NCBI GenBank assembly: GCA_947500645.1
Contig: CANMSD010000002.1
Coordinates: 62,001 to 126,000 of the forward strand
Direction: 5' to 3'
DNA from: an uncultured Erythrobacter sp.
Lineage (GTDB): Bacteria > Pseudomonadota > Alphaproteobacteria > Sphingomonadales > Sphingomonadaceae
DNA: 64,000 nucleotides
Shown here: piece after piece, positions 26,226 through 34,565 of the stretch
Layout: every line of letters begins with the position of its first letter
Numbering within the stretch: position 1 is the stretch's first letter
Translations under genes and position numbers: made by a program
Notes under the pieces: model-generated
Database searches by the model: none
Told to the model about the DNA's origin: nothing
What the model saw: the letters and a program-made list of their open reading frames with translations, nothing else

Positions 26226-27077
26226 ATGGCTACCAACGCCACATCGAAGATTGATGCCGCTGCTGAGAAAGCATACGCCGAAGCAGCTGCAAAAAAGAAC
26301 GTAAGCGAGAAAGCTGTCGAAAAGGCAGTGGAAGCTGACGCCCCGAAGCCAGCAGTCAAGCCTGCCGCAGTGAAGAAGGCTGTTGCCGCTCCTGCTGCTA
26401 AGAAAGCTGCTCCAGCCAAGAAGGCAACTGCGAAGAAGGCTCCTGCAAAGAAGCCAGTCGCCAAGAAGGCCGCAGCCAAGCCAGCAGCTAAAAAGCCTGC
26501 TGTAAAGAAAGCTGCGCCCAAGAAGGCTGCCCCGAAAAAGACCGCAGCGAAGAAGCCAGTCGCGAAGAAGGCACCGGCTAAGGCAGCTGCGAAGAATACC
26601 AAGACAAACCCAGTCATCAAACTGAAGGACAACATCATGGCCACCGCAAAGAACACCGATTTCACCGCAACCGCCAAGGAAATGGCTGCTGACGTGCAAG
26701 AACGCGTGAAGACTGCCGCTGCCAAGGGTGGCGAGTTCGCCAGCGAAGTAAACGACTTCAACAAGGCCAACGTCGAAGCTGTGGTTGAATCAGGCAAGAT
26801 CCTGTTCGCTGGCGTGCAGGACATGGGTCGTGAACAGGTCGAGACCGGCAAGACCGTTGTCGAAACCGTTACCGAGGACGTGAAGAAGATGGCTGGCGTC
26901 AAGTCACCAACCGAACTTATGCAGATGCAGGGCGAACTCGCTCGTCGCAACTTCGACGCAGTTGTTTCTTACGGCTCGAAGCGCACCGAAGCTTGGGTGA
27001 AGCTCTACAACGACGCTTTCGCTCCAATCTCCAACCGCGTTAGCGTTGCTGCCGAGAAGATCTCGAAAGCCGCCTAA
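26226..27077 (+). CDS. Phasin with histone-H1-like Lys/Ala/Pro N-terminal half
   Basis: This 283-residue protein has two halves. Residues about 35-125 are Lys-Ala-Pro repeats (KKA, AKK, KKP) typical of histone-H1-like or PhaF-like nucleoid-binding tails. Residues 138-283 are a complete phasin domain (MATAKNTDFTATAKEM to EKISKAA), an amphipathic helical protein that coats PHA granules. In Pseudomonas PhaF the basic tail follows the phasin domain; here it precedes it. Met138 (ATG 26637) has an AAGGA ribosome site seven bases upstream, so a 146-residue short phasin may also be made. The long form could tether granules to the nucleoid. Expression is probably controlled by the operators at 26148 and 26196. 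Confidence 0.92.
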   Translation: MATNATSKIDAAAEKAYAEAAAKKNVSEKAVEKAVEADAPKPAVKPAAVKKAVAAPAAKKAAPAKKATAKKAPAKKPVAKKAAAKPAAKKPAVKKAAPKKAAPKKTAAKKPVAKKAPAKAAAKNTKTNPVIKLKDNIMATAKNTDFTATAKEMAADVQERVKTAAAKGGEFASEVNDFNKANVEAVVESGKILFAGVQDMGREQVETGKTVVETVTEDVKKMAGVKSPTELMQMQGELARRNFDAVVSYGSKRTEAWVKLYNDAFAPISNRVSVAAEKISKAA

Positions 27078-27147
27078 TCGCATTTGAAATTTCAGAGCCG
27101 GCCTCTCCTCTCTCCCAACCGGCTCTCGAAAACGCGCGAATAGCGCG

Positions 27148-27189
27148 AGGGCTGGACAGACTAGATAGTTTGTCCGGCCCTTTCTATTT
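27148..27189 (+). terminator. Rho-independent terminator after phasin gene
   Basis: AGGGCTGGACA (27148-27158) pairs with TGTCCGGCCCT (27171-27181) with one wobble pair, followed by TTCTATTT. A weaker hairpin (27094-27101 with 27119-27126) precedes it. Confidence 0.75.
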
Positions 27190-27303
27190 CCGGCTTCCGT
27201 CACGCGGAATTGCCGGGCGGAACGATAAATCGGCTTTGCAAAGCCTTAACGCGGCGCGAGGCATCTTGCGATTAAGCAAAGCTTTCCGATATTGCAGTCC
27301 GAC

Positions 27304-27696
27304 ATGAATCAGCAAACGCCATCCCTTTCGAGCTCAGCACCTGCGCTAACCCTGCGTCCGCAATCGGCGGATAATGACGAGGGCGCGGATGATGGCAGCG
27401 AGAGTGAAGTTGGCGTCGCAACGAAGACCCGCACCAAGCCGAAGAAGCCGAGCCAGTACAAAGTGCTGTTGCTGAACGACGACTACACCCCGATGGAATT
27501 CGTGGTGATGGTGCTCAAGCGCTTCTTCTCAATGGATCTTGAGCAGGCGACCCGGGTGATGCTGCATGTTCATCAGAAGGGCGTCGGCGTTTGCGGGATC
27601 TTCCCATACGAAGTCGCCGAGACCAAGGTGAACCAGGTGATGGACTTCGCCAAGCAGAACCAGCATCCGCTGCAATGCACGCTTGAAAAGGCGTGA
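27304..27696 (+). CDS. clpS: ATP-dependent Clp protease adaptor ClpS
   Basis: ClpS delivers N-degron substrates to ClpAP. The core (residues about 50-130) shows the family pattern: [24 protein letters not shown], then [24 protein letters not shown]. The first 45 residues are low-complexity and acidic, longer than in enterobacterial ClpS. I chose ATG 27304 (MNQQTPSL) rather than the TTG at 27292. clpA is not adjacent in the window; the next gene encodes a DUF427 protein. Confidence 0.95.
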   Translation: MNQQTPSLSSSAPALTLRPQSADNDEGADDGSESEVGVATKTRTKPKKPSQYKVLLLNDDYTPMEFVVMVLKRFFSMDLEQATRVMLHVHQKGVGVCGIFPYEVAETKVNQVMDFAKQNQHPLQCTLEKA

Positions 27697-27723
27697 TCCG
27701 CCGGGCTTTCGAGCGCTGAACTG

Positions 27724-28230
27724 ATGCGTCAACCGCATCATCCTGAGCCAGACCCGGTCGGACCCAACCAGGAAAGCGTGTGGGACTATCCGCGACCAGC
27801 GATTGCCGAGTCGACAGCGCGCAGGATCGCGATCACCCATCGCGGGGTCACGCTGGCCGACACGACTGCTGCCTATCGCACGCTCGAAACCAGCCACCCG
27901 CCAACCTATTACATCCCGCAGTCCGACATCGCGATGGAGCACTTGAAGGGTAATCCGCGTCGGTCGTTGTGCGAATGGAAAGGGCAGGCGCATTATTGGG
28001 ACGTGGTGATCGGCGATGAGCGGCTGGAGGCTGTCGCATGGCACTACCCATCGCCCACTCCAGCGTTTGCAGCGATTGCCGGACATATCGCCTTCTATCC
28101 CTCACCTTTCGACCAATGCCTGGTCGATGGTGAACAAATCACCCCGCAGCCCGGCGATTTCTACGGCGGCTGGATCAGTCAATATGAGGCGGGTCCGTTC
28201 AAGGGTGTGCCCGGTAGTCGCTTCTGGTAA
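27724..28230 (+). CDS. DUF427 domain protein
   Basis: This 168-residue protein matches the DUF427 beta-clip family: residues 40-140 contain TLADTTAAYRTLETSHPPTYYIP, then SLCEWKGQAHYWDV and VAWHYPSPTP, then IAFYPSPFDQCLVDGE. The biochemical role of DUF427 proteins is not established. It lies 27 bases after clpS on the same strand and could be co-transcribed. The C-terminal tail FYGGWISQYEAGPFKG is usual for alphaproteobacterial members. Confidence 0.85.
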   Translation: MRQPHHPEPDPVGPNQESVWDYPRPAIAESTARRIAITHRGVTLADTTAAYRTLETSHPPTYYIPQSDIAMEHLKGNPRRSLCEWKGQAHYWDVVIGDERLEAVAWHYPSPTPAFAAIAGHIAFYPSPFDQCLVDGEQITPQPGDFYGGWISQYEAGPFKGVPGSRFW

Positions 28231-28412
28231 TTGTCGTTCTACAAGGGAACCGGTGGCTCTCCGCTGGGGACAGCCGCGACCGGGCAGCGCACACCACCCA
28301 TGACCAGATGCAAAAACCGCGCTATGACCTGAACTTAGAACCGGCACTGCTCAGCCTCACCGCCGCGCAGAGCCACTTGAAACCGACAGAAGCCAAGGCC
28401 AGCTAGACTCAC

Positions 28413-29657
28413 GTGCTCAACGCCTTTCCCAGTATTGACCGGTACATTTTTCGGCTGGTGATTTTCCCGATGCTGGGCGTGTTTGCGCTCGCGGCATCGC
28501 TGTTGATGCTCGACAAGATGCTGCGCCTGTTCGATTTCGTCGCAGTCGAAGGCGGCCCGATCGACATCGTTTTCAAGATGCTGGGTGCACTGATCCCTGA
28601 ATATGCCAGCCTCGCAATCCCGCTCGGCCTGCTGCTCGGTATCCTCCTGGCATTCCGGAAACTTGCGACGTCGAGCGAGCTTGATGTGATGCGCGCGGTG
28701 GGCCTCAGCTATTGGCGATTGCTGCGCGTTCCCTACGCGATCACTTGCGTGCTGGTGGCGATCAATGTCGCGCTCGTCTTCTACATCCAGCCGATCAGCC
28801 GATATTACTATGAGCAGATGGAATATGATCTGCGCTCTGGCGCGCTTGGTGCCTCCATCAAGGTCGGCGAATTTACGACACTGGCTGACCGGATGGCGCT
28901 GCGTATCGAGGAAAGCGAGGATGAGGGGCGCCGGTTGATCGGTATCTTTGCCCGCGTTTCAAACACCAAAGGCCAGGTGCTTTCGATCAGCGCCCGCGAA
29001 GGATCCTTCCTAGCAACCAGCGATGATCCCGACACGATCATCCTGCGTCTGAGTGAAGGTACCATCGTGCAAGACACGGGCAGCAAGACACCGCGGGTGC
29101 TCTCCTTCAGCCGTCATGATCTGCCGATAGACTTGCCTGCCGTCGAGGAGTTTCGCGCGCGCGGCGATGCCGAACGCGAATACATTTTGCCCGAATTACT
29201 CAGGATCGGCTGGTCCGACAATGAGGAGGAGGTGAAGCGCGACGCCAGTCAGGCAAGCTTCCATTTCCGCCTGGTCGAGGTGGTGATGATGTTCCTCATG
29301 CCACTGCTAGCGGTCTCGCTCGCGATACCGCCCAAACGATCGACCAGCGCGCTTGGCGTGTTCGTCTCCATCGTGATGGTGGTCGCCTATCACAAGATCA
29401 ATCAATACGGGGAGGACATCGCCGCGCTTGGACGAATAGATCCAATCATCGCTCTATGGGGACCGTTCGTGCTGTTCGCGGCGCTCATCCTCTGGATGTA
29501 TTACCGCGTCGCTCACGTTCCCGGCGGGCAGGCAATCGGCGCGCTCGAAACCGTCACAGCCAAGATCGGCAAGGCAGTGCGCAAACTGTTTGCACGGCGA
29601 AAGCCGCACAAATTGCGTGGGCCTGATCCCGACTTGCAAGCCTCTCCAGCGGAATAG
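28413..29657 (+). CDS. lptF: LPS export ABC transporter permease LptF
   Basis: LptF is one of the two inner-membrane permeases that, with LptB, extract lipopolysaccharide and pass it to the LptC/LptA bridge. The 414-residue chain starts at GTG 28413 (MLNAFPSIDRYIFRLV). It has the usual arrangement of membrane helices at the start (about 17-40, 55-80, 100-125), a periplasmic beta-jellyroll (about 130-275) and three C-terminal helices (about 288-385). Its short cytoplasmic tail is basic. The next gene, lptG, starts 18 bases downstream, so the two form one operon. Confidence 0.93.
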   Translation: MLNAFPSIDRYIFRLVIFPMLGVFALAASLLMLDKMLRLFDFVAVEGGPIDIVFKMLGALIPEYASLAIPLGLLLGILLAFRKLATSSELDVMRAVGLSYWRLLRVPYAITCVLVAINVALVFYIQPISRYYYEQMEYDLRSGALGASIKVGEFTTLADRMALRIEESEDEGRRLIGIFARVSNTKGQVLSISAREGSFLATSDDPDTIILRLSEGTIVQDTGSKTPRVLSFSRHDLPIDLPAVEEFRARGDAEREYILPELLRIGWSDNEEEVKRDASQASFHFRLVEVVMMFLMPLLAVSLAIPPKRSTSALGVFVSIVMVVAYHKINQYGEDIAALGRIDPIIALWGPFVLFAALILWMYYRVAHVPGGQAIGALETVTAKIGKAVRKLFARRKPHKLRGPDPDLQASPAE

Positions 29658-29675
29658 GCAAGGCAGCACCCATTT

Positions 29676-30773
29676 ATGCAGCTCGACTTTTTCCCCTCGC
29701 GCACACTGACCCTGTATCTGGCAAAAACGTTTATCGTGCGGATTTTCGCCGTATTGGTGATGCTGGTGCTGGTGCTGATGATGCTCGATCTGCTGTCGAA
29801 TACCGGCGAAATCCTGGCGGTTCCGGGTAATGGCGATAGCGAAGTGTGGAAGTATGTGAGCCTGCGCGTGCCGCAATTGGTCTCGCGCTTCCTGCCTTAT
29901 TCGGTGCTGCTGGCGACGCTCATCACTCTGGTGACGCTGAACCAGAACAGTGAGGTTGTCGCGATGAAGGCCGCAGGCCTCTCCGCGCATCAAGTGCTGG
30001 CACCGCTGCTGCTCACCGCTGCCTTCGTATCTGTCACTAGCTTTGTCTTCAACGAGTGGGTCGTCACCCGGGCGACCGGCACGCTGAAAGCCTGGGAAGC
30101 GGCCGATTACGGCCCGATCCCGGAAGAATCGAACGTGAAGGCCAACGTCTATCTGACCGATGGCAACAGCATCCTGTCAGCCGCAACCGTGAGCGGATCG
30201 GGCAGTCAGATCACCATGCGCAATGTCACCTGGTATGAGCGTGCGCCGGGCGGGATCATTCGTCAGCAAATCCGCGCCGCCAGTGCGACTTATGCAAGTC
30301 CGGGTTGGAAGCTCGAAAGCCCTGTCATCTTTGATGTCGGCAGCGCAGAGAGCAGGCCGCTCGAAACGATAGTGGTTGGCCAAGGCCTGACGCCGGAGCG
30401 GATCGATTTGCAGTCGGTCGACACGGACGCGCTATCGTTTGGCGAGCTCGCCAGCACGATCGATGCCTATGATGCGGCTGGGCGCAGAACATCGGAAATG
30501 CGGGCCAAATGGTGGCACAAGCTTTCAGGTCCACTTTCTGCATTCCTTATGCCGCTCCTCGGCGCCATTGCCGCTTTTGGCTTGGCACGTTCCGGCCAGC
30601 TCTTCATTCGCGCGATTATCGGCATGGCATTGGGCTTTGCCTATTTCGTAGTCGACAACGCCGCATTGGCGATGGGTAGTTTCGGCGGCTATCCGCCTTT
30701 CCTGGCCGCGTGGGCACCGTTCCTGCTGTTTCTTCTGGTCGGTGAAACAGTCTTGATCCGGACCGAAGAGTGA
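29676..30773 (+). CDS. lptG: LPS export ABC transporter permease LptG
   Basis: This 365-residue partner of LptF begins MQLDFFPSRTLTLYLAKTF. Helices at about 14-38, 58-80 and 95-120 precede a periplasmic domain (about 125-265), and three helices complete the protein. It forms the heterodimeric LPS extraction channel with LptF. Its stop overlaps the ATG of the downstream acetyltransferase (ATGA at 30770-30773), so translation is coupled. Confidence 0.93.
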   Translation: MQLDFFPSRTLTLYLAKTFIVRIFAVLVMLVLVLMMLDLLSNTGEILAVPGNGDSEVWKYVSLRVPQLVSRFLPYSVLLATLITLVTLNQNSEVVAMKAAGLSAHQVLAPLLLTAAFVSVTSFVFNEWVVTRATGTLKAWEAADYGPIPEESNVKANVYLTDGNSILSAATVSGSGSQITMRNVTWYERAPGGIIRQQIRAASATYASPGWKLESPVIFDVGSAESRPLETIVVGQGLTPERIDLQSVDTDALSFGELASTIDAYDAAGRRTSEMRAKWWHKLSGPLSAFLMPLLGAIAAFGLARSGQLFIRAIIGMALGFAYFVVDNAALAMGSFGGYPPFLAAWAPFLLFLLVGETVLIRTEE

Positions 30774-31288
30774 GCGATTGGAGCCTGCGCCTGGCGCGAA
30801 GCGAAGATGCCGAGGCGTTTCACTCAGTCGAAGAAGACGCTGCGCAATTACTCATAGAAGAGCCGAGTCTTGCCGGGATACCTGTTCCGCCAAGTCGAAG
30901 TGCGGATGAATACCGCACCATGATCGGTGGGCGCCATTGCCTTGCAGCTACCAGTGGAGAAAGAGTAGTTGGCTTTGCAGCGGCGCACCGGATTGGCCGC
31001 GAACTGCATCTGCATGAATTGAGCGTAGCGCGTGATTTCCAACGCAAGCGTATTGGCGCCACTCTGCTCAATGCGCTCAAGATCGACGCGAACAACAGCG
31101 GCGTCAGAGCCATCACCTTGCATACCTATCGAGACATCCCTTGGAACGCACCGTTCTACGCGCGCCATGGCTTTGTGATAATTGAAGATTTGACCGCCTA
31201 CCCTCGGCTAGCAGCTGGGCAGGATGCAGCCGTCGAGTTTGGCCTGCCACGCGATCGACGCTGCGCGATGATACACTTTATTGACTGA
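30770..31288 (+). CDS. GNAT family N-acetyltransferase
   Basis: This 172-residue GNAT protein has the acetyl-CoA-binding core at residues 75-115: LHELSVARDFQRKRIGATLLNALK, with an R/Q-x-x-x-[IG]-A-type pyrophosphate loop, followed by ITLHTYRDIPWNAPFYARHGF. The acceptor substrate is unknown. It is translationally coupled to lptG by a four-base overlap, an arrangement that might be fortuitous rather than functional. Confidence 0.9.
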   Translation: MSDWSLRLARSEDAEAFHSVEEDAAQLLIEEPSLAGIPVPPSRSADEYRTMIGGRHCLAATSGERVVGFAAAHRIGRELHLHELSVARDFQRKRIGATLLNALKIDANNSGVRAITLHTYRDIPWNAPFYARHGFVIIEDLTAYPRLAAGQDAAVEFGLPRDRRCAMIHFID

Positions 31289-31383
31289 GAGAAGCCTCGC
31301 GCGTCCCAGCGCGGGCTCAGCCCGTCTCAGGTGCATTTGTCGGTTGTAGGCCACGGGCCTATGCTGGGCTGAGGAGAACCAGA

Positions 31384-31740
31384 ATGAGAGCAACCTCTAT
31401 CCTGAGCGTATTCGCCGCGGCGCTGGCGCTCAGCGCATGTAATAACCGCAGTGACGAAGCTGCCAATGGCGCATCGGACGGCGCTGCCCTCGACGATAGC
31501 GAGCTTATCGCCCTTAACCGCGAGGACAGTCTTGACGAAGATGAGTTGAAAGATGCTGGCCTGGCTCAATCAGATGACGCCAGCGGATCTGGCTCTAACG
31601 GCATAGCCTCAGGCTCCACCTCCTCCACAAGCAGCGGCCCGGATCGCTCTGGCTCGGCAGACACTATGATCCGCGGTCAGAGCAAAGCCGCGCCGGGCGG
31701 CAAAGCCTCAAAACTACAGAGAATGGACCCGATTGAATAG
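31384..31740 (+). CDS. Putative low-complexity lipoprotein
   Basis: This 118-residue protein starts at ATG 31384 after a GAGGAGAA ribosome site. A type II signal peptide (MRATSILSVFAAALALSAC) ends in the lipobox LSAC, giving lipidation at Cys19. The mature part is acidic and Ser/Gly/Asp-rich, without recognised domains. Probably attached to the periplasmic face of a membrane. Function unknown. Confidence 0.75.
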   Translation: MRATSILSVFAAALALSACNNRSDEAANGASDGAALDDSELIALNREDSLDEDELKDAGLAQSDDASGSGSNGIASGSTSSTSSGPDRSGSADTMIRGQSKAAPGGKASKLQRMDPIE

Positions 31741-31781
31741 CTCGGCAGAGTCGCTTCCCCAGCACTACTCCTAAAGCGGCG

Positions 31782-32885
31782 CTATTTACCGCGCATCATG
31801 GTACTGCGAGCAATGCGCCCAACAAGATTGAGCATGCCAGGATGGTTCGCACCCTCATAGGTCGACCCTTCGCCTAGCTCGCTCTTCAGGCGGCGATGCG
31901 CTTCAGGCAAGTCATGATAGGGCATCGACGGCATCAGGTGGTGCAGGGCGTGATAGCGCAGGCCAACGGGCGCCCAAATCTCGGCAACTGGCCCAGGTGG
32001 CGGGACATTGACGCTGTCGAGGAATTGCGCGGTCACTGTCATCGGTTCGCCTTCATTTTCCCACAAATGCGCCACCAGTGTACGCAACTGGTTGAGTGTC
32101 GCGGTGAGTGACAGGATCGCCAGTGCAATCAGAAGCGGTCGCCAGCCCAGTACCTGCGTGCTCGCTAGCAAGGTCGCCGACCAAACGAACACGCCCGCTT
32201 CCTGCCAGCGCACACGCTTGGCCAACTCGCCTGTCGGAAGCTTGCGGCGGAAGTCAGGATTGATCGAGAGCGATGAGAAACGCTGCCACACAAACTCACG
32301 CACTGGCGGAAAGATAGCACCCAGCGGAACAAGGATCACTGCGCGAACAATCAAAGCGATTGGAGCCAGCAGTGCGACGAGCACGAACAGCGGCAGGCTC
32401 CAGGGCTTCATAAGCGCCAGCGGGAGATATTCCGGATCTTCGATTGTGCCGTAACGTGTTCGCGTGTGGTGGATCGTGTGCACGCCTTCATACATGAAGC
32501 TGGGCGTAAGAAGCGGAATGCCGACCAGCAGGTTCCACCCCAGCCGGAAACCGGGCAGTGCATCCCGGTGGATATGCGTCAGCTCGTGAATGAACATCAG
32601 CGAGCGATAGAGCGCCAAAGCCGCAATCAGTCCGAATAGGACCGTCAGGGCCATATTGCTCGTCAGGATCGCAGCAGCAATCCCGGCATAACCAACGCCG
32701 GTCGAAATGAGCATGTCAGGCCAGTAAATTCCGGCCTTCGCCTCGCCCAGATCCTTGGTCAGATCGCGTGCGGCGCGCAGCATGACTTTGTCGTCTTCGG
32801 TCTGGAACTGCGCGCGCGTAGCCTTGACCGGCGCACTTTTGGGCGCATCGGCGGCAGGAGCAAGAGGCGGATCAATCATGGTCAT
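31782..32885 (-). CDS. Membrane fatty acid desaturase
   Basis: This 367-residue integral membrane di-iron desaturase has the three histidine boxes of the family: HELTH (about 103), HTIHH (about 140), and HALHH (about 315), the last within RYHALHHLMPSMPYHDL. Membrane segments lie around residues 65-100, 120-135, 165-190 and 225-255. Proteins of this type introduce double bonds, or hydroxylate, acyl chains or carotenoid-like substrates. The long cytoplasmic N-terminus and final MPSMPYH context fit the acyl desaturases. It is divergent from the following acetyltransferase-like gene. Confidence 0.9.
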   Translation of the reverse strand: MTMIDPPLAPAADAPKSAPVKATRAQFQTEDDKVMLRAARDLTKDLGEAKAGIYWPDMLISTGVGYAGIAAAILTSNMALTVLFGLIAALALYRSLMFIHELTHIHRDALPGFRLGWNLLVGIPLLTPSFMYEGVHTIHHTRTRYGTIEDPEYLPLALMKPWSLPLFVLVALLAPIALIVRAVILVPLGAIFPPVREFVWQRFSSLSINPDFRRKLPTGELAKRVRWQEAGVFVWSATLLASTQVLGWRPLLIALAILSLTATLNQLRTLVAHLWENEGEPMTVTAQFLDSVNVPPPGPVAEIWAPVGLRYHALHHLMPSMPYHDLPEAHRRLKSELGEGSTYEGANHPGMLNLVGRIARSTMMRGK

Positions 32886-33026
32886 AGCGGTCTAGGGAAT
32901 GGCTTTTAGGGAATTTCGAGGGGGAGGACAAACGCATCCTGTTGGCAAGAGTGATCGATTCTCTTGCGCGTTTGCCAATGCAGCGACAAACATGGACCAT
33001 TGCTTAAGGCTGCAAGAGGCGTCCAC

Positions 33027-34187
33027 GTGACCGGAACCCAAATAAGTATCGAAGCGGTGAGCGGCAAGCGTGGACGAGCGCAATTCGTCGATTTGGGCCG
33101 AGAATTCGCCGCGAAAGTGCCAAATTCGGTCCCACAACTGCGCTCTGAGTTGCTCGAACTGGTCAATCCGGATAAAAATCCGTTCTTTGGCCATGGCAAA
33201 GCGCAGCTGTTTATCGCCTATCGCGGGTCTGAGGCGGTTGGACGGATATCCGCCCACTATGACGAATTGGCGCTCTCAATGCCGCCCGAGCAGGGATTTG
33301 GCCCCGGCACGGGCAATTTCGGCTATTTCGATGCGGTCGATCAGCAGGTCGGTAACGCTCTGCTCAAACGCGCCGAAGACTGGCTTCGCGAGCAGGGTAT
33401 GACCCGGGCGGTGGGGCCGATCTCACTCGCGATGTGGGAAGAACCCGGTCTGTTGGTGCGCGGCCAGGATCACGCGCCGATGATAATGATGGGGCATCAC
33501 CCAGCCGAATATGCAGGCTGGATTGAAAGCTCAGGCTACGAGCGAGCAAAAACGCTCTACACTTACGATCTCGATATCACGGAAGACTTTCCGCCGTTGG
33601 TGCAGAGGATCGTGAAATCTGGCCATCGCAACGAGCGGATCACAATTCGCCGTGTAGACAAATCCAATTGGGATCGGGATGCAGCGATCGTTCTATCGAT
33701 CCTCAACGATGCATGGTCCGACAATTGGGGTTTCACACCATTCACGCCCGAAGAAGTGGCCTACGCAGGCAAGAAACTGAAAACCATCATTTTCGAGCCG
33801 CTCAATATGATTGCCGAAGTTGATGGCAAGCCTGTCGCGTTCATGCTGACCTGGCCAGACATCAACGATGTTCTCGCCCGGATTGACGGCAAGTTGTTCC
33901 CGTTCGGCTGGTTCCATATGCTGCGCTGGCTTCGCGGACCGCGCGGCTCGGGTATGCGAGTACCTTTGATGGGCGTCCTGAAGGAATTGCATAACTCTCG
34001 TCTCGCGAGCCAGCTTGCCTTCATGATGATCAACGAGATTCGTGAAAGCGCCTATACGACCTTTGCCTCCAAACGGGCCGAAATTGGTTGGATATTGGAA
34101 GACAATCAGGGGATGGTGGCGATTGCCGATACCATCGGCAGCAAGATCAATCGCGAATATGGGATTTATGAGAAAAAGCTCGGCTGA
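33027..34187 (+). CDS. GNAT-like protein of about 386 residues
   Basis: I place the start at GTG 33027, preceded by an AGAGG ribosome site, rather than at the TTG 63 bases upstream. The protein is of a family often labelled N-acetyltransferase or dATP-pyrophosphohydrolase-like. It has two GNAT-like halves: residues about 50-140 contain LFIAYRGSEAVGRISAHYD and GFGPGTGNFGYFDAVD, and the second half has MIAEVDGKPVAFMLTWPDIN followed by ASKRAEIGWILEDNQGM. No substrate can be assigned. A strong hairpin begins 45 bases after the stop, but it belongs to a minus-strand RNA. Confidence 0.8.
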   Translation: MTGTQISIEAVSGKRGRAQFVDLGREFAAKVPNSVPQLRSELLELVNPDKNPFFGHGKAQLFIAYRGSEAVGRISAHYDELALSMPPEQGFGPGTGNFGYFDAVDQQVGNALLKRAEDWLREQGMTRAVGPISLAMWEEPGLLVRGQDHAPMIMMGHHPAEYAGWIESSGYERAKTLYTYDLDITEDFPPLVQRIVKSGHRNERITIRRVDKSNWDRDAAIVLSILNDAWSDNWGFTPFTPEEVAYAGKKLKTIIFEPLNMIAEVDGKPVAFMLTWPDINDVLARIDGKLFPFGWFHMLRWLRGPRGSGMRVPLMGVLKELHNSRLASQLAFMMINEIRESAYTTFASKRAEIGWILEDNQGMVAIADTIGSKINREYGIYEKKLG

Positions 34188-34229
34188 CCGACGGCTGGAC
34201 TGCGGTCACCTCTTTGCAAACCGTCAGAA

Positions 34230-34313
34230 AAAAGGCCTTCACTCCAGAGAGTGAAGGCCTTGGGATCGTATCACCAGCCGCTTGGACGGGAGGGGGGTCT
34301 CGGCGGTGATACA
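34230..34313 (-). ncRNA. Candidate GsrN-like small RNA with C-rich loop
   Basis: On the minus strand a compact RNA of about 84 bases can be read. Its 5' hairpin pairs GTATCACCGCCG (34312-34301) with CGGC-T-GGTGATAC (34280-34268), leaving a 20-base loop that contains CCCCCCTCCC. Its 3' hairpin is a perfect 13-base stem (34261-34249 with 34244-34232, loop TCTG), immediately followed by TTTTTT on this strand, which makes a textbook terminator. An EcfG-type promoter GGAAC-N16-CATT ends six bases before the first stem. GsrN, the general-stress sRNA of Caulobacter, is EcfG/SigT-controlled and acts through an exposed C-rich loop, and homologues near GSR genes are known. No coding frame fits. Homology itself is not shown. 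Confidence 0.7.
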
Positions 34314-34318
34314 AGGAA

Positions 34319-34343
34319 AATGCGCAATTCGCGGGGCGGTTCC
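34319..34343 (-). promoter_or_regulatory. EcfG-type promoter of the small RNA
   Basis: On the minus strand GGAAC (34343-34339), 16 bases, CATT (34322-34319). The same -35, spacer and -10 occur upstream of phyR. It would start transcription near 34313, at the base of the first RNA hairpin. Confidence 0.65.
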
Positions 34344-34495
34344 CAAGGCATGCAAATTTTTTGCTTTTTTTGCTCCATTCCGGATGAAAACCGGTTGGCA
34401 TTTGTTCGAGATTGGAGAAGAGGTGAAGCTGCCGGGAGCGCACAACGCTTAACACCTGGTTTCGAAAACTATGCCAGGCAGGACGTGAAAATGCT

Positions 34496-34520
34496 GGAAC
34501 CAGCGACGCCTATAGCCATT
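34496..34520 (+). promoter_or_regulatory. EcfG-type promoter of phyR
   Basis: GGAAC (34496-34500), 16 bases, CATT (34517-34520). It lies 45 bases before the phyR ATG and matches the EcfG consensus GGAAC-N16/17-CGTT except at one base. Confidence 0.7.
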
Positions 34521-34565
34521 AAATGGTAGCGCGCCGATCGAGAACGCGCGAACGGGAGTATTTGA

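Noticed and set aside
27094..27126. First hairpin after the phasin gene as the main terminator
   Set aside because: Eight-pair stem with a 17-base loop and no T-tract; the hairpin at 27148-27189 is a better terminator.
28308..28406. 32-codon frame MQKPRYDLN... between the DUF427 gene and lptF
   Set aside because: Protein-like but without a ribosome site or known family; could be a small protein, but the support is too weak.
34147..34455. 102-codon open frame on the minus strand over the phyR upstream region
   Set aside because: It runs through a perfect terminator hairpin and the acetyltransferase end, with no ribosome site. The structured RNA explains the conservation-like features better.
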